Below, piece after piece: positions 45,860 to 57,224 of a DNA stretch of 64,000 bases. The notes under the pieces were generated by a model. That model was not told where the DNA came from and searched no databases. It worked only from the letters and a program-made list of their open reading frames with translations. The stretch lies in NCBI GenBank assembly GCA_034509495.1, contig CM067515.1, positions 13,272,705 through 13,336,704 of the forward strand. Direction: 5' to 3'. The position numbers and the translations under genes were made by a program. Source of the stretch: Acestrorhynchus altus. Lineage: Eukaryota; Chordata; Actinopteri; Characiformes; Acestrorhynchidae. Every line of letters starts with the position of its first letter. Within the stretch, counting starts at the first letter, position 1.

Positions 45860-47345
45860 TAAATGAGCTGCAGCGAAAATTAAATTGATTAAATATTGTG
45901 TTAGAGGTTTCCTCTATGTTTCTTTCCCCTCAATTCATTTATAATTTATTCCAGTCTGCAGTTTAGAATGTCCCCGTTTCACACGAGAGGACGATTTACT
46001 CTTGTCACACTCCTGAACATGGAGGTGTTAATGAACATCAATCTTATGACCTCCTGTCTCTTGACAAGCAAGTAATTAGACAGTTGGGTCACTCTAGAGT
46101 AAAAATGAGAAACCATGTCAACTCCTGTGCCCAAGAAAGATCTGTAAGGTACTCAGGGGTGAACCTACTGTCTAGATGTTGTTTATCAAGAGTGAGGAGG
46201 CCATGGCTCAGCACCCAATTTTCAAAAAGCCTCCCATGACATGTGATGTGGGACAGCTTGTGATGGGAGTTCTAACTTGCATATGGTAATAACTAGTAAA
46301 CAGACTAAAGGGCAGGAGCCATGTACTAAACATGTTAGAGACATTTAATCTGTTTCAGATCATCTCGATATGTATTGGTGATCAGAGTGAGATATATAAA
46401 GTGTGAGTTTTGACTAGACTGGGAACTTTTGATTAAAGTAATGGTCCTTTTTCACTGCAACTACTCTTCTTTTTTTTTGCTTTTCCACAAATTCAGGACC
46501 TGTAACTGGGTTTTTTTTTCATACCTGCTTGTCTGTGCTTCCAAGCAAAGCAGGGATTCAAATGTGAGGTGTAAACCTTGCAGATTGCAGATGACTGGCC
46601 CTGGTGAATGATCACTTCATCACTCCAACGCAATGCACACATCCAGCACTGTTTAGGTTGCCGTGCCACACTGTGAAGCTGACAATTAAACATCACCATT
46701 CGTTGCAGGAGAAAGCTGAGTCAGCTGCCTAACTGGTTAACGCTACAATAATAAAGCACCTCTTCCAATTTAAGACTTTAAATAAAGTGTCGTGTAAAAA
46801 TAGAAGAGAATACATGTTACATGTGTGTCTGTTATGAGCAAAAAGTGTCTTTAAACTTGAGCTCACCTAAGAATAATATCTGATGCAATCATTGCTATCT
46901 ACCAAAAATGAACATTTACCACCAATTCCTTTCATATTTACTCTGTTTGTTACAGTTGCTTTAATAACTATTTAAATCTGGAAACCTGTTAAGATAATGT
47001 CATTTAGAATATCAAACCCATTGCTTTAATGTTTTGCAATGCCTCCTGCTGCTTTTTTGGGGACGCCGTGGTAATGGAAACAGGTGTGTAGCAATGCAAT
47101 GGAAGAGTGCCATAATTTGAGTTAATTCAAAGTTACTTCATCAGTTTTCATTGGACTGAAAGTTGCAACACGTTATCATTTTCACATGCAAACTGTTTCA
47201 CACACACATTACTGTCAGCTCCACCCTCAGTCTGACAAACAAAATACACAAACACCATCACCATCCAACTAAATGTCACTTTTGTTAAAATGCCCATCCT
47301 GCCATTGTATCTGTGATGACCAGGCGATGGCCTTTTCATAATTAG
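45860..47345. other. Intergenic stretch, nothing identified
   Basis: No exon or repeat recognised. Short overlapping ORFs at 46429-46699 lie on both strands. Confidence 0.4.
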
Positions 47346-47346
47346 A

Positions 47347-47348
<2 letters not shown>

Positions 47349-47415
<67 letters not shown>
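47349..47415 (+). repeat. (GT)n microsatellite
   Basis: 67-nt run. A second, larger GT array follows 92 bp later. Confidence 0.95.
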
Positions 47416-47417
<2 letters not shown>

Positions 47418-47505
47418 TGTAAGTGAGAACAATACCTGTACAGATTTACAGCAGTGCTATTGTAGTGTTAAGTTTAGCTTGCAGATTAAACACAGCTCAG
47501 TGCAT

Positions 47506-47507
<2 letters not shown>

Positions 47508-47582
<75 letters not shown>
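47508..47582 (+). repeat. (TG)n microsatellite
   Basis: 75-nt perfect run, the second of a close pair with 47349-47415. Confidence 0.95.
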
Positions 47583-47583
<1 letters not shown>

Positions 47584-48118
47584 GACTTGGTTTGTGGTTG
47601 AAAAGGAAGGGTGGGGTCACTGTCCTGCCAGTTTATTAGGAGGCTGGCTTCTTTGTATTGCTAATAATCTTTAAAAAATGACTACAATCACTAGAGGCCA
47701 TTCCCGACCATGTACTGATTAATTAGGGTGAATGGGGCCATTGATTGGTCATACTTCCTGTTTTCTGATTTCAGGTTTTGTGCAATAGAAGTCTGGATAC
47801 TGGCATTCCGGCTACTGAGAGCTGATCACCTGACTGGCTGTTTGCGATCACTGAGATATAAAGTGAGTTAAGGTATGGACACCACAAGACCTCTGAATGC
47901 GTTTTGTGGTATCTGGTACCAACATGTCTGATACCCGGTAATCACTTGACTGGTTGTGCTGTCTTGCGACAAGACCTGCCTGGAGATGTTCTGAACCAGT
48001 TGTCTAGCCATTACAGTTTGGTTCTGGTCAGAGTGTCTCAGATTCCTAGGCATTCAACACTTGCTGCTAATATGTCCACCCCTTGACACTGAGATCAGAG
48101 TTATTATTATTATGAATA

Positions 48119-48795
48119 TTAGGGTGCTTTATCCAGTACTCCTGATCGTATTAAAGATTCTCCACTCCAATGCCTGGCTGGTAGGCAAGAGGATCCACAA
48201 CTGGTCCCAACAGTAGACAAAGATGTGCAGGAACAAGTCTTTCCAGAGCCTTCATTAGATGTGAGGTCAGTGCCACTGGTCTGTAACCATTCAGATCTCT
48301 GGTGTGTGCAGTTTTTTGGGATAGGTACTACACTTAATGTCTTCCAGAGTACTTGCACTCTCTCCTGTTTCAGACTTAGGTTGAAAATAGTTAGGTAGGA
48401 TAGTTCCCTTAACTATCCCACACAGTTGGTCTGCGCAGTGCCTCTGGATCCCAGCACTGATGGACCTTCTGCTTTCCTAACCTTCATCTTCCTCAGTTCA
48501 CCATTTACTTGTTCTCTGGTTAGGGACAGAAGAGCACAGGGCTGAATGATGTGTGATAAAATCAAGGTTGTGAGCAAACCTGTTGAAAAAGACATGTATT
48601 TGCCCATTGTAGGTTTCCTGCTGGACTTATGGTTTTGAGACCCCTCCAGAATCCTCTCACATTGTCCTGTTTTAGCTGGCCTTCCATTATCTTTCTGTAC
48701 TGGTCTTGGTCCTCCCTGACTTTCCTATGCAGTTCCTTCTGTACTCTCAAATATAACATATAAATGCCCAAGAAAGATGTTGTGTTGTAAGTCAC
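48119..48795 (-). pseudogene. Non-LTR retrotransposon (jockey/CR1-group LINE) reverse transcriptase fragment
   Basis: Three minus-strand frames line up in the order of a LINE protein. KELHRKVREDQDQYRKIMEG followed by DNVRGFWRGLKTI (48562-48795) is the linker between endonuclease and RT. VNGELRKMKVRKAEGPSVL (48413-48607) is the RT entry motif 'KA.GPDG', decayed. VLWKTLSVVPIPK (48119-48358) is the following 'W....VVPIPK' motif. Frameshifts separate them, and the palm with the catalytic box is missing. Confidence 0.8.
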
Positions 48796-49629
48796 ATACT
48801 GCTTGAAGTTGGGAAGTGTGGGGAACAGGAAGCCTGGGGATGCTGTGTCTGTAGTCTGCTGGTGACTGAGTGGATGATGTCACATGCTGTGCATGCATCC
48901 GCAGAGGGAGGAATGTATGCAGTTCTCATGATAACATGCAAGAATTGCCTCTGTAGACACTACGGCTGCATGTTAATGGCTAACAGTTTAACATCCCTGC
49001 TGCACATCTGTTCTTAAATGGTAATTTGACCTAGATTGCTCCATTTGTCATTCATCCTTTTCTCTTACCACTTTCCTCTCTCCTGTTTGCATGCCAAATT
49101 TATTTAAAAAAAACTTTGGTAGCTTTTTCTCAGAACAGCAGTCTCAGATTTCTTCTTAGAAGATTTACAGTAGAGAGAAAAAACAATAAAGGGGTAGAAA
49201 AAAATAAGGACAGCTAAATTTTAAGCTTGTTATTTAAGTTATTAACATTCATTTGAAACAGTTATCAACATTAACAGACTGAACTGGACTTAATAACAGG
49301 AGTGTATATAATTTTAGTAAATTATTCTGATGAGTATCGGCTGCGCTAGCTATGTAAATCGGGCCATCCAGCTGCTGTGCTGATCTGACGACACTTGTGC
49401 CAAAAATCCGGACAGATGTAACTTGATCAAGTAACACATCTAAATCAGATGAGATCAGCTGACTTTGTATTGTGTGTTAACGAGAAAAACACATATAAGA
49501 AAGTGGTTCACAAAAGCAAGGTAGTGACAGAATTGATGTGCATTATTGATATTTGAAGCATATGTACTTGCACATGCATTAACTTACGGGTACTGTGGAA
49601 TATATTTTTTACTCACCTAAAATGGGAAC

Positions 49630-49880
49630 GACATTGCACTCAGTGGGAGCACTGCTGCTGCACTTTGGACTGAAGGATGGCTGGCAGGTCTGGAGTAAAC
49701 TTAGTGGTTGAGATGCAAAGGACATTATGGAGATGGCTGTTGGTCATTTTGGTTCTCAATCTGCTTTTGTTCAGTGTTAACAGCGAAAATGTTTGCTCAC
49801 ATATGTATGTTGAGCCAAATAGACTGATCATATTTTTTGTACAGCGTCTCTTCAGAGGAAACTGCCTTGATGAAGAGTAG
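49630..49880 (-). pseudogene. hAT transposase C-terminal (dimerisation) domain fragment
   Basis: The minus-strand frame reads FGSTYICEQTFSLLTLNKSR, then LHNVLCISTT and TPDLPAIL. This matches the 'FGSTY.CEQ.FS.MN..KS..R..LTD.HL...LRI..T' C-terminus of hAT transposases of the GTF2IRD2/ZBED5-like group. Only about 60 residues survive. Confidence 0.8.
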
Positions 49881-49884
49881 CTCC

Positions 49885-50025
49885 CCCTGGTGTTAAAACT
49901 AAGAAGTGCAATTCACGCAACCAAAAGTTGAAGTGCGAGCCATATTCTATTCTATTTATAAACTGTCTTGAGGGCCAATTACAACTGTACTGCGGACCAT
50001 AGTTTGGACACCCCTGATCTAGTGT
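49885..50025. mobile_element. hAT-like terminal sequence adjoining the transposase remnant
   Basis: GGGCCAATTACAACTGTACT followed by GCGGACCATAGTTTGGACAC and CCCTGATC resembles the inverted terminal portion of a fish hAT family. It sits beside the hAT transposase fragment, so both may be one decayed element. Confidence 0.5.
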
Positions 50026-50494
50026 TAGCTCAGATAGCCACAACTCCGTAAACTGACTGCACTGCCAGTCAGTGCCGCTAACTTGTCCACTTTGTTGGAG
50101 AGCGATCTTAAATTCCCCATGTGGCCGAGGGAAGAATGGGTTTACAGCATCTATTCTGATCACGATGCTCGATACCAGTGCATTTTGCCCTTCTTCACCT
50201 CCTCAACTCATTTGTAACCTCATGGAAGTCAACCGGTGTAGCAACAGTATTGTTAAGGGTTAACAGCTGTTCCCTGGTGTAAACAATGAAGCCATGGCTG
50301 CACTCCAGTGTGAACACAAAGAAAAGTCCCACAATGAGCAGGAAAAAAAACACCACTGTCCTGAACATGGCTGAGTTGAGTGTAAACTGATATTAACAAG
50401 ATGAGACAGACTAACTAATTAAGAAAAAAGGAAGTTTAATAGAAATAAAAAGGCAAGCTGCTGTAACTGGCTGCCAGAACAGGAAGTCTTGTCA

Positions 50495-50630
50495 CTGATT
50501 GCAATCAAATCCTCACAACAATACTCCAAATTCTAGTAGAAAGCCTTGTCTGGACAGTTACTCCAACAAAAACAGGATCAACTCTTTTCAATGCCATTGG
50601 TTTCAGAAGAAACAATAACAGTGCAGCTGT
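50495..50630. mobile_element. Mariner-type MITE, partial
   Basis: Begins in the module TTGCAATCAAATCCTCACAA and includes TAGTAGAAAGCCTTGTCTGG, both shared with the copy at 44385-44920. The left half is missing. Confidence 0.65.
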
Positions 50631-50639
50631 CCCAGTAAA

Positions 50640-50830
50640 GCAGCCCCAAACCATGACATTTCCACCTCGATGCTTTACTGTTGGTATGAGGTTCTGGCTC
50701 TCTAATGCTGTGTTTCTTTAGTGCTGAAGATGTCTTCTGTTACTCTGCCCAAATCATTTATCTTTGGATTAATCCGTCCAAAGCACATTCTAAACGGCAG
50801 CTTTTGATTGTCTGATAATGGAACATTTGA
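50640..50830 (-). pseudogene. Tc1-like transposase fragment
   Basis: On the minus strand CATCGAGGTGGAAATGTCAT and GGTTTGGGG read HRGGNVMVWG, the strongly conserved '(K/R)HGGG.VMVWG' block between the catalytic residues of Tc1 transposases. Flanking sequence fits but frames are broken. Confidence 0.75.
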
Positions 50831-51009
50831 TTTCTCATTTCTTTTAAATTCCCAGACTCATCTGCATCTACAACCTTTGGTTAAATGATGGTTAAATTGC
50901 TGTGGTGCTTGTTAGGTTCAGAGCAGGAGCCTGCAGGCTGGGATTACGAACGGAGGAAGATGTGGAGTGAGAAGGGAAAGAGGAAGGAAGCACATTTTAT
51001 CTTATTTAT

Positions 51010-51012
<3 letters not shown>

Positions 51013-51083
<71 letters not shown>

Positions 51084-51094
51084 GAGAGAGAGAG
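51013..51094 (+). repeat. Compound (TG)n(GA)n microsatellite
   Basis: (TG)n to 51066, then (GA)n to 51094 with one GG interruption. Confidence 0.95.
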
Positions 51095-51615
51095 GTTTAT
51101 AGAGCTGACAGGTATGCTGCAGCTGTCTTTCAATGAGAACAGAGGCAGCTGCAATGTGTGTGTATGTGTGTGTGTGTGTGTAATGGATCATTACTAATGA
51201 GATGCAATTCAATGTACATTTCCAAATTATACTTTTCTTAAGTACCATGGTCATACATTAGTAACAGTAACAGGTCGCGTGGATGACGTTGATGATGGGT
51301 CCTAAAGCTTCCCTTTCTGTGTGACTGGACATATTTAGTTAAAGCAGTGAACAGTCAGTTTTTGTTCTTGACAATGAAGCAAGGAAACTAACAAGAAACA
51401 TCTCCAAAATATCAGTGAGGTCTGTTTTGTGTGCTGAGATGCAGGTTAAAACAGGTGAGTTCATTGAATGCGAGCATTTTTCACCCTAACCAAAATCACA
51501 CACTTACCGTTCATACATCAAACACCAGCTTCAAATACTGAACAAAGAAAAGACCTGACACCATTTGTTGTGTAACCTTATTACTGACCCTACACTCAGC
51601 ATCTGTTTGAGACGG

Positions 51616-51618
<3 letters not shown>

Positions 51619-51688
<70 letters not shown>
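51619..51688 (+). repeat. (GT)n microsatellite
   Basis: 70-nt perfect run. Confidence 0.95.
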
Positions 51689-51690
<2 letters not shown>

Positions 51691-51880
51691 CATGGGAAAG
51701 GTGGGGTCTACAGGTTGACCATCAGAGTCATCATGAACTTTATCCAAATATTTTCTAACACTCACTGGTGTGTCCCATAGGGTGTCTGTGTGTGAGCACA
51801 CATGGCTTTGACATTGACTTTGAGTGTGTGTTTCATAAAGGGTCTGTGTGTCAGTGGCCACAGACAGTAGGCATAGAAAA

Positions 51881-52205
51881 CAGATAACCATAACATGACC
51901 ACCTCTAGAGACAGTTTATCTTGTTTATAAAATTTGTGTTGGTCATCCTCTTGTCCTTCTGGCTGCATATTTTTGGTTGGTGGACTATTCTCAGTCCAGC
52001 AGTGACACTGAAGGGCTTACACACCCAGCAGCACTGCCAGTTGTGTGTCTAAATACACCACCAGCATGTCAATGCATTGATGAGAAGACCACAACCGCTT
52101 TGATCTTGACCACAGCTTAGGTTTAAGGAGGATAACAAAGTATGTAGTCAAATAGACAATGAATGTGGAAACAAGGTGGTCATAATGTTATGGTTGATTG
52201 GTGTA
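51881..52205. mobile_element. Long-TIR MITE, short form with both ends
   Basis: The left end CAGATAACCATAACATGACC and the reverse complement of the right end, CAATCAACCATAACATTATG followed by ACCACC, are clear inverted repeats. Internal modules TTGGTTGGTGGACTATTCTC and AACAAAGTATGTAGTCAAAT match the copies at 38340 and 61635. About half the family length has been deleted. Confidence 0.75.
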
Positions 52206-52360
52206 TAAAAAGATGGGTCAGGCCGTGTGTGTGTGTGTGTGTGTTTCTGCCCTTTACAGTAAAAAGGAGTATCTGTTTGTAAAAGAATTATGGTCTTTAT
52301 TACAGTAAAACTAATAATAATCAAGCAACCTTACTATGCAATAGCATTAATATATGTGAA

Positions 52361-52363
<3 letters not shown>

Positions 52364-52422
<59 letters not shown>
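52364..52422 (+). repeat. Compound (TG)n(GA)n microsatellite
   Basis: (TG)n to 52385, then a perfect (GA)19 tract. It is followed by an A/G-rich region to about 52640. Confidence 0.95.
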
Positions 52423-52427
<5 letters not shown>

Positions 52428-52728
52428 GTAAGAGAACAATAGCAACTGTAATGTTGGCTTCAAGCTACTGGCAGAGGAAACACTAAAGAGTCCTAATGAA
52501 AACAGCTAATGAAAGAGGAGATCTGAGGTAGATGAAGATGATAAAGAGGAAGAGCAGGATGAACACAAATGAGAAAGAAGAAAAAAACTTGAGGGAAGAA
52601 AAAAAAGAAGAAAAAAAATGAGGGAAGAAAAAACATGATGAGTCATGACGCCTTGGCTTGATTAGAGGAAAAATGTGCAAATGGTGTGTATGTGCACATT
52701 TCTATAGGAAGGTGCTAACAGCAGTGTT

Positions 52729-52730
<2 letters not shown>

Positions 52731-52771
<41 letters not shown>
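52731..52771 (+). repeat. (CA)n microsatellite
   Basis: 41-nt perfect run. Confidence 0.95.
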
Positions 52772-52773
<2 letters not shown>

Positions 52774-52884
52774 TGTTTTTAGTTTTTCAGTTCAACAGAT
52801 CAAAGCTTCATGCCCAGCAATGAGGAGACCATTAGTGGTTTTACGCTTTGCCTTACAAACACTTAATGAGCTATGACCAACAAA

Positions 52885-53262
52885 ATAAACACGTACAAAC
52901 ACACAGACAGTTTGTCTAGTCCCTGTAGAGAAGAATTGCCAAAAGATTATGACTCTCTATGAGACAGAGAGGTATAAAGCCCCCCAGCACTCAGCTGTGG
53001 CACAGTGGAACTATGTTCTCTGGAATGATTGTATTCCATTTGAATGAGTTCAGGAGGAAGAGGTGATCCTCCAACACACTGACCTCACTAAAACTCATGT
53101 TTCTGAATGCAGTCAAATCCTCACAGCAGTGCTATAAAACTAGCAGAAAGCCTTCCCTGGACAGTAGACACATATACTTCAATAGAAGAAGGATAAATTC
53201 CATGAAATATCCTTGTATGAATGATGGTGCTTGGTATCCTTGGTCCATATAGTGTACTTTAT
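52885..53262. mobile_element. Mariner-type MITE, degraded but nearly complete
   Basis: Has GTTTGTCTAGTCCCTGTAGA, GAGACAGAGAGGTATAAAGC, GAATGCAGTCAAATCCTCAC and AGAAAGCCTTCCCTGGACAG, and ends TTGGTCCATATAGTGTA, the conserved terminal sequence. Confidence 0.75.
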
Positions 53263-53628
53263 TACAGTATGTAGTGCTTCAGTTTAGAGTACTTTATTTA
53301 TTGAATCATGAGTGAATTTCTTTTGTTAAGTTTTGTTCATCCGAGTTTCATTATGTTTTAGCCGTCCATTTGTTTCACTCAACCACTTCTCTCCCCCTCC
53401 ATTCATTTCGTTTAATCAGGAGTGAATAAAAAATTGTAGGGGACATGGGACAAGAGGGACGGGCTATACATTTGTTAGACTGGGTGGTGCTTGAAATATT
53501 TATGTATAGTGAATTTCAGGACCAATGTACTGCATCACTCCCAAAAAAACATGCACCAAAAATTATGATTTCCCTGTTAATAAAAAAATTACAGTGTAAT
53601 TTTACTAATTGAGTTAAAAAGTGACAGA

Positions 53629-53651
53629 ATATATATATATATATATATATA
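53629..53651 (+). repeat. (TA)n microsatellite
   Basis: Short TA run. Surrounding 53270-54130 shows no gene or identified element. Confidence 0.9.
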
Positions 53652-54139
53652 AAGAAAATATATGTTCAAATTATGTGTTAAACTGTAAACATTGTCTGCA
53701 AATTATTGCATTTTTTTTTTTTAGTTTTCATGACGGGAAAATGGAAAAGAAACCTGAATCACCCCCATATAACTGTCATTTAGTCTACTATACTGAGCTC
53801 CTTCCCTCAGTGAAACACACATGCCTGCCTTTATTTTAGCTCTGTTTAAAACTCAGCCTTGTAAAATGGCCCATTTGGCGCACAAGTGTTTACACTTCCT
53901 CCCAATTACAGTGGTTCCTGGTTTGTTTACAGCTCTAATTCTGGAATAGAGGCAGAATAAATACACCTGTTACTCAAAACACCAATTAAAAATAGAACTT
54001 AAAACTTTTAATCCAAGCTTCGGACTTCTTTTCCCAGATATTTTTGGTGGTATTTATATTAGTTTTAACTTTTCATAGTTTCAATCTACTTGTATTCAGA
54101 CCAGAGTTTTCCTGAATATAATGGCATTCAGCATTTTAT

Positions 54140-54215
54140 TGGCTTCAGATAGTTTCATTGGCTCTAGTTGGATTCAAAAAGAGTTTTGTTGGCTTCAGTT
54201 GGATTTTGATAGGAA
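54140..54215 (+). repeat. Direct repeat, left copy of a pair
   Basis: TTGGCTTCAGATAGTTTCAT, GGCTCTAGTTGGATTCAAAA and TTTTGTTGGCTTCAGTTGGA match 56698-56765 in order and orientation, with a few differences. Confidence 0.7.
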
Positions 54216-55109
54216 AACGTGCTGTAGTTCTAAGTCTTTGGCCGCTGCTACTGCTGTTCCCTCTGTTTACTCTGTTTCTGGGAGTGGCCTGGCCACATCT
54301 GCCTGTCCCATCAACCTTCACAGTCAATCATCTACCCGGCCTGTCTGCTGCCCCTTCACCAGTGACTTTCCACTTTAACACTGTAGCTGATGCACTGTCT
54401 AGTTTTCATTTCCAGGACTTCCGACATCTGTGCCCCACAGTGAACCGGGAACCAAAACCTTGCCTTCTGTTGCCTCAGTTAAACCTAGACTAAGAAGCTA
54501 TTAGTCTAACCTGTTAGAGTCTGCTAAAGCATATAAGGGCAAAGCTTTGGCTCCCACTTCTCTCAAGGCGTACGACATCCTAGTCTTTATTCTCTTTTTA
54601 TCCTGTCTGTCTCAGCTAATTCCAGTCTTTTCCATGCACATATCCCCCATATGTGCATTTGTTGTGTATACCCACCAATTTGTTTACTGTAATACAGCTA
54701 CCATTCACAGGATGCTTTCTGGCATCCAGTTTCATGCTTGATGTTCTGACCCTGAATGCTCCAGTTTGTTTTCTAACCCTGCTGTGCAGTTTCTGCTTTA
54801 AGGTATTACCAAATCCTCCCTACAAAATATGGACAAACAGTTGCCTATAACACCTCCAAAAACGTATTGATGCTCTCAGAGCTGGTCTATGCTCTTCATA
54901 CATGAATGTTGCAGCTGGACACAGTGTTTCATTTTCAAACACTCAAAAACTGATTCTCTCAAAACTGGTACCACTATCACTATCTCAAAACTCAAAAACC
55001 TATTCTGTCCTTGTCATGCTGTACGCAGATGAAGAGAGGTGGATGTACTCACAGGGTTTCAAGGATTTATTGAATGAAACAAACATTGGATACAAAAAAC
55101 AAATGCAGA

Positions 55110-55225
55110 GCATATATATTGACACTAAAACAAGGTATCAAACACAATAGACTTGCAAGGACTGACTGGAACAAAGGAACTTAAATGCATGGACATGATT
55201 TCACACACCTGGGACTGAACGACAA
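55110..55225 (+). repeat. Direct repeat, inner left copy
   Basis: TATTGACACTAAAACAAGGT, ATCAAACACAATAGA, then AACTTAAATGCATGGACATG and CACACACCTGGGAC reappear at 56442-56522. Confidence 0.8.
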
Positions 55226-55489
55226 TGGACAGGGTCAAAAATGAGACACTGATGGGGAATGGGTTGGAGCAAGAGCTGAGACAAGAACAAAAGAAAAACA
55301 CAAGTGCTAAGAAGCACGTTGGGAAACCAAATCAAAACAGACAATGTGAATGAACAGGGCAATGGAATGGGGATGGTAACACTGACAGGCTGACACAAAA
55401 ACTTGGACAACAAAACCAGACAAAACCATCAAACAGGAACAAAAATTGAAACAGGCACTGTAACTAAAACACAAGCAGACATAGGCTGG

Positions 55490-55745
55490 GAAATAGGTGT
55501 GGACACAGATGTGGGCATAGATAAACATTGGGATCTGGGATTGGACTGAGACTGGGACACAGGCATGGAAAAGGGCATAGACACACACTGTGACATGGGC
55601 ATGAACTAAAACAGGGACATGGGCACAGACGTGGACTGGGGCATGGGCACAGACAGGGGCATAGACATAGACTGAGACAGGGTACAGACTGAGACTGGTG
55701 TGTGGGCATGGCAAAGGGTACAGACATGGGCAAAGACCTGGCTCA
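55490..55745 (+). repeat. Degenerate minisatellite (GACATGGGCACAGA-like units)
   Basis: Imperfect 11-13-bp units of G(A/G)(C/G)A(T/C)(A/G)GGCA(T/C)AGACA type. On the minus strand it translates to alternating Cys/Pro/Leu or Val/His peptides, which explains the two long ORFs in this interval. Confidence 0.85.
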
Positions 55746-55749
55746 GAAC

Positions 55750-56370
55750 TAGCCAGAGCTAGCTCCTTTGAACTGTTCCTGGAGCCAGACTGGGCACAGT
55801 TTCTTGAGGCCCAATAAAAAGGAAAAACTTGCTATCATTCGACCTAGAGAAAGATGCAGAGGATATCGCGGACACTGTAGCGGGTGCAACAGGTGTTGCT
55901 GATGCTGATGCCTCCAACACTGGAATATTGGCGGTAGGCACCGACCTCAGATCCTTAAGCTTATGCGGCAGACAATGAAGCTGATGTGGCAAGTGTCTCT
56001 GCCCGCTAATGCCGAAGCTGATGCAGCGGGTGCCTCCAACAACAGCAAAAGATGTGCTTACTGCCGCTGACACGGGAGTTGAATCTGACCCCGCAGATGC
56101 TGGAGCAGCCTTCCTTTAGACACTGCATCATGGCCAGCTGACAACTCCATAGATTTTGGAGCAGGGGCAGCTGGCACTGCTGTAGACTTTGGAGCTGATG
56201 CAGCTGGTGCTATCATAGACTTTGGGGCATAGGTAGCTGCCACTGCGATAGATACTGGGGCATGGGTGTTGGAATTGAAGGTCACGTGTCCATGAAGCTC
56301 CAAAGCTCCTGCATTTTATTGAGCCCAGACCCCCATTCACTGTGTCCCAGGAAGCCTCACCTCTCATTTG
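55750..56370 (-). other. Possible remnant of a transposon-encoded Ala/Pro-rich protein
   Basis: Minus-strand frames contain tandem 'PAAPAPKS' and 'PAASAPKS' peptides (about 56058-56303) and an Ala/Ser/Val-rich region (55759-56073). The repeated 12-15-residue period suggests an ancient internally repeated coding or satellite sequence. It lies between the inner direct repeats, so a mobile-element origin is plausible, but no enzyme domain is present. Confidence 0.3.
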
Positions 56371-56441
56371 TAAATTTTCCCCACATTTAAAGGGACAGTC
56401 CTGTGGTGAGGGGGAGACCTGAGCGTGCCTCTGGAAAACCC

Positions 56442-56530
56442 ATTGACATCAAAACAAGATATCAAACACAATAGAAACAAAGGTACTTAAATACATGGAT
56501 ATGATTACACACACCTGGGACAGGGTGGGG
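56442..56530 (+). repeat. Direct repeat, inner right copy
   Basis: Second copy of 55110-55225: CATTGACATCAAAACAAGAT, ATCAAACACAATAGA, TACTTAAATACATGGATATG and CACACACCTGGGAC. Confidence 0.8.
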
Positions 56531-56697
56531 TTACAAAAGAGATGGGAATGGGGTGGAGCAAGAGGGAGAAAAAAACAAAACACATGACCTAATGCTGATC
56601 ACATACTGGAAGCACAAGTCTCCTTATCTAAAGTTTTCAAGGTGTGTAAAACTATGCTCACTCTAGAGGTTGTTTTTTTTTTTTTTTTACTTGGTCA

Positions 56698-56765
56698 GAT
56701 TCAGATAGAGTTTTATTGGCTATAGTTGGATTCAAATAGAATTTTGTTGGCTTCATTCAGATTGA
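56698..56765 (+). repeat. Direct repeat, right copy of a pair
   Basis: ATTCAGATAGAGTTTTATTG, GGCTATAGTTGGATTCAAAT and TTTTGTTGGCTTCATTCAGA match 54140-54215. Confidence 0.7.
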
Positions 56766-56874
56766 GATTTGAGAGTTTTGTTTGGGTCTGGTCAGATGAA
56801 ACCAATGTGGAATGTAAAGTTCAGAATCCACCTGTCACTTTAATATTCAGAGAACCAGCTTCCATTACAGTCTG

Positions 56875-56881
<7 letters not shown>

Positions 56882-56936
<55 letters not shown>
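56882..56936 (+). repeat. (CA)n microsatellite
   Basis: 55-nt perfect run. Confidence 0.95.
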
Positions 56937-56937
<1 letters not shown>

Positions 56938-57063
56938 CACTCAACAGTAGCCACATTTAGCATTGTAAACCACATGGTGAGCAGAGTTTTGACAGATTGA
57001 AAAAACAAACTTGTGTTATCATTGCTCCTTTATAGAAACAAGCTTTTGTGAGTGCAAGCCACC

Positions 57064-57067
57064 CACA

Positions 57068-57143
<76 letters not shown>
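57064..57143 (+). repeat. (CA)n microsatellite
   Basis: 80-nt run with a CGCG near its start. A (CT)n tract follows at about 57197-57218. Confidence 0.95.
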
Positions 57144-57144
<1 letters not shown>

Positions 57145-57224
57145 GCACACACACTTAAATAAATGGAAATAGTGGGAGGTTTTAGAGCTGTTGAGCTCTC
57201 TCTCTCTCTCTCTCTCTGTAGCAC

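Noticed and set aside
54121..54493. Overlapping plus-strand ORFs, one with a hydrophobic stretch resembling a signal peptide
   Set aside because: No domain or splice support, it starts in the outer direct repeat, and it is more easily explained as decayed repeat sequence.
55307..55733. Two minus-strand ORFs with Cys/Pro/Leu or Val/His/Ala repeats
   Set aside because: Both come from the degenerate GACATGGGCACAGA minisatellite. Neither resembles a known cysteine-rich protein.
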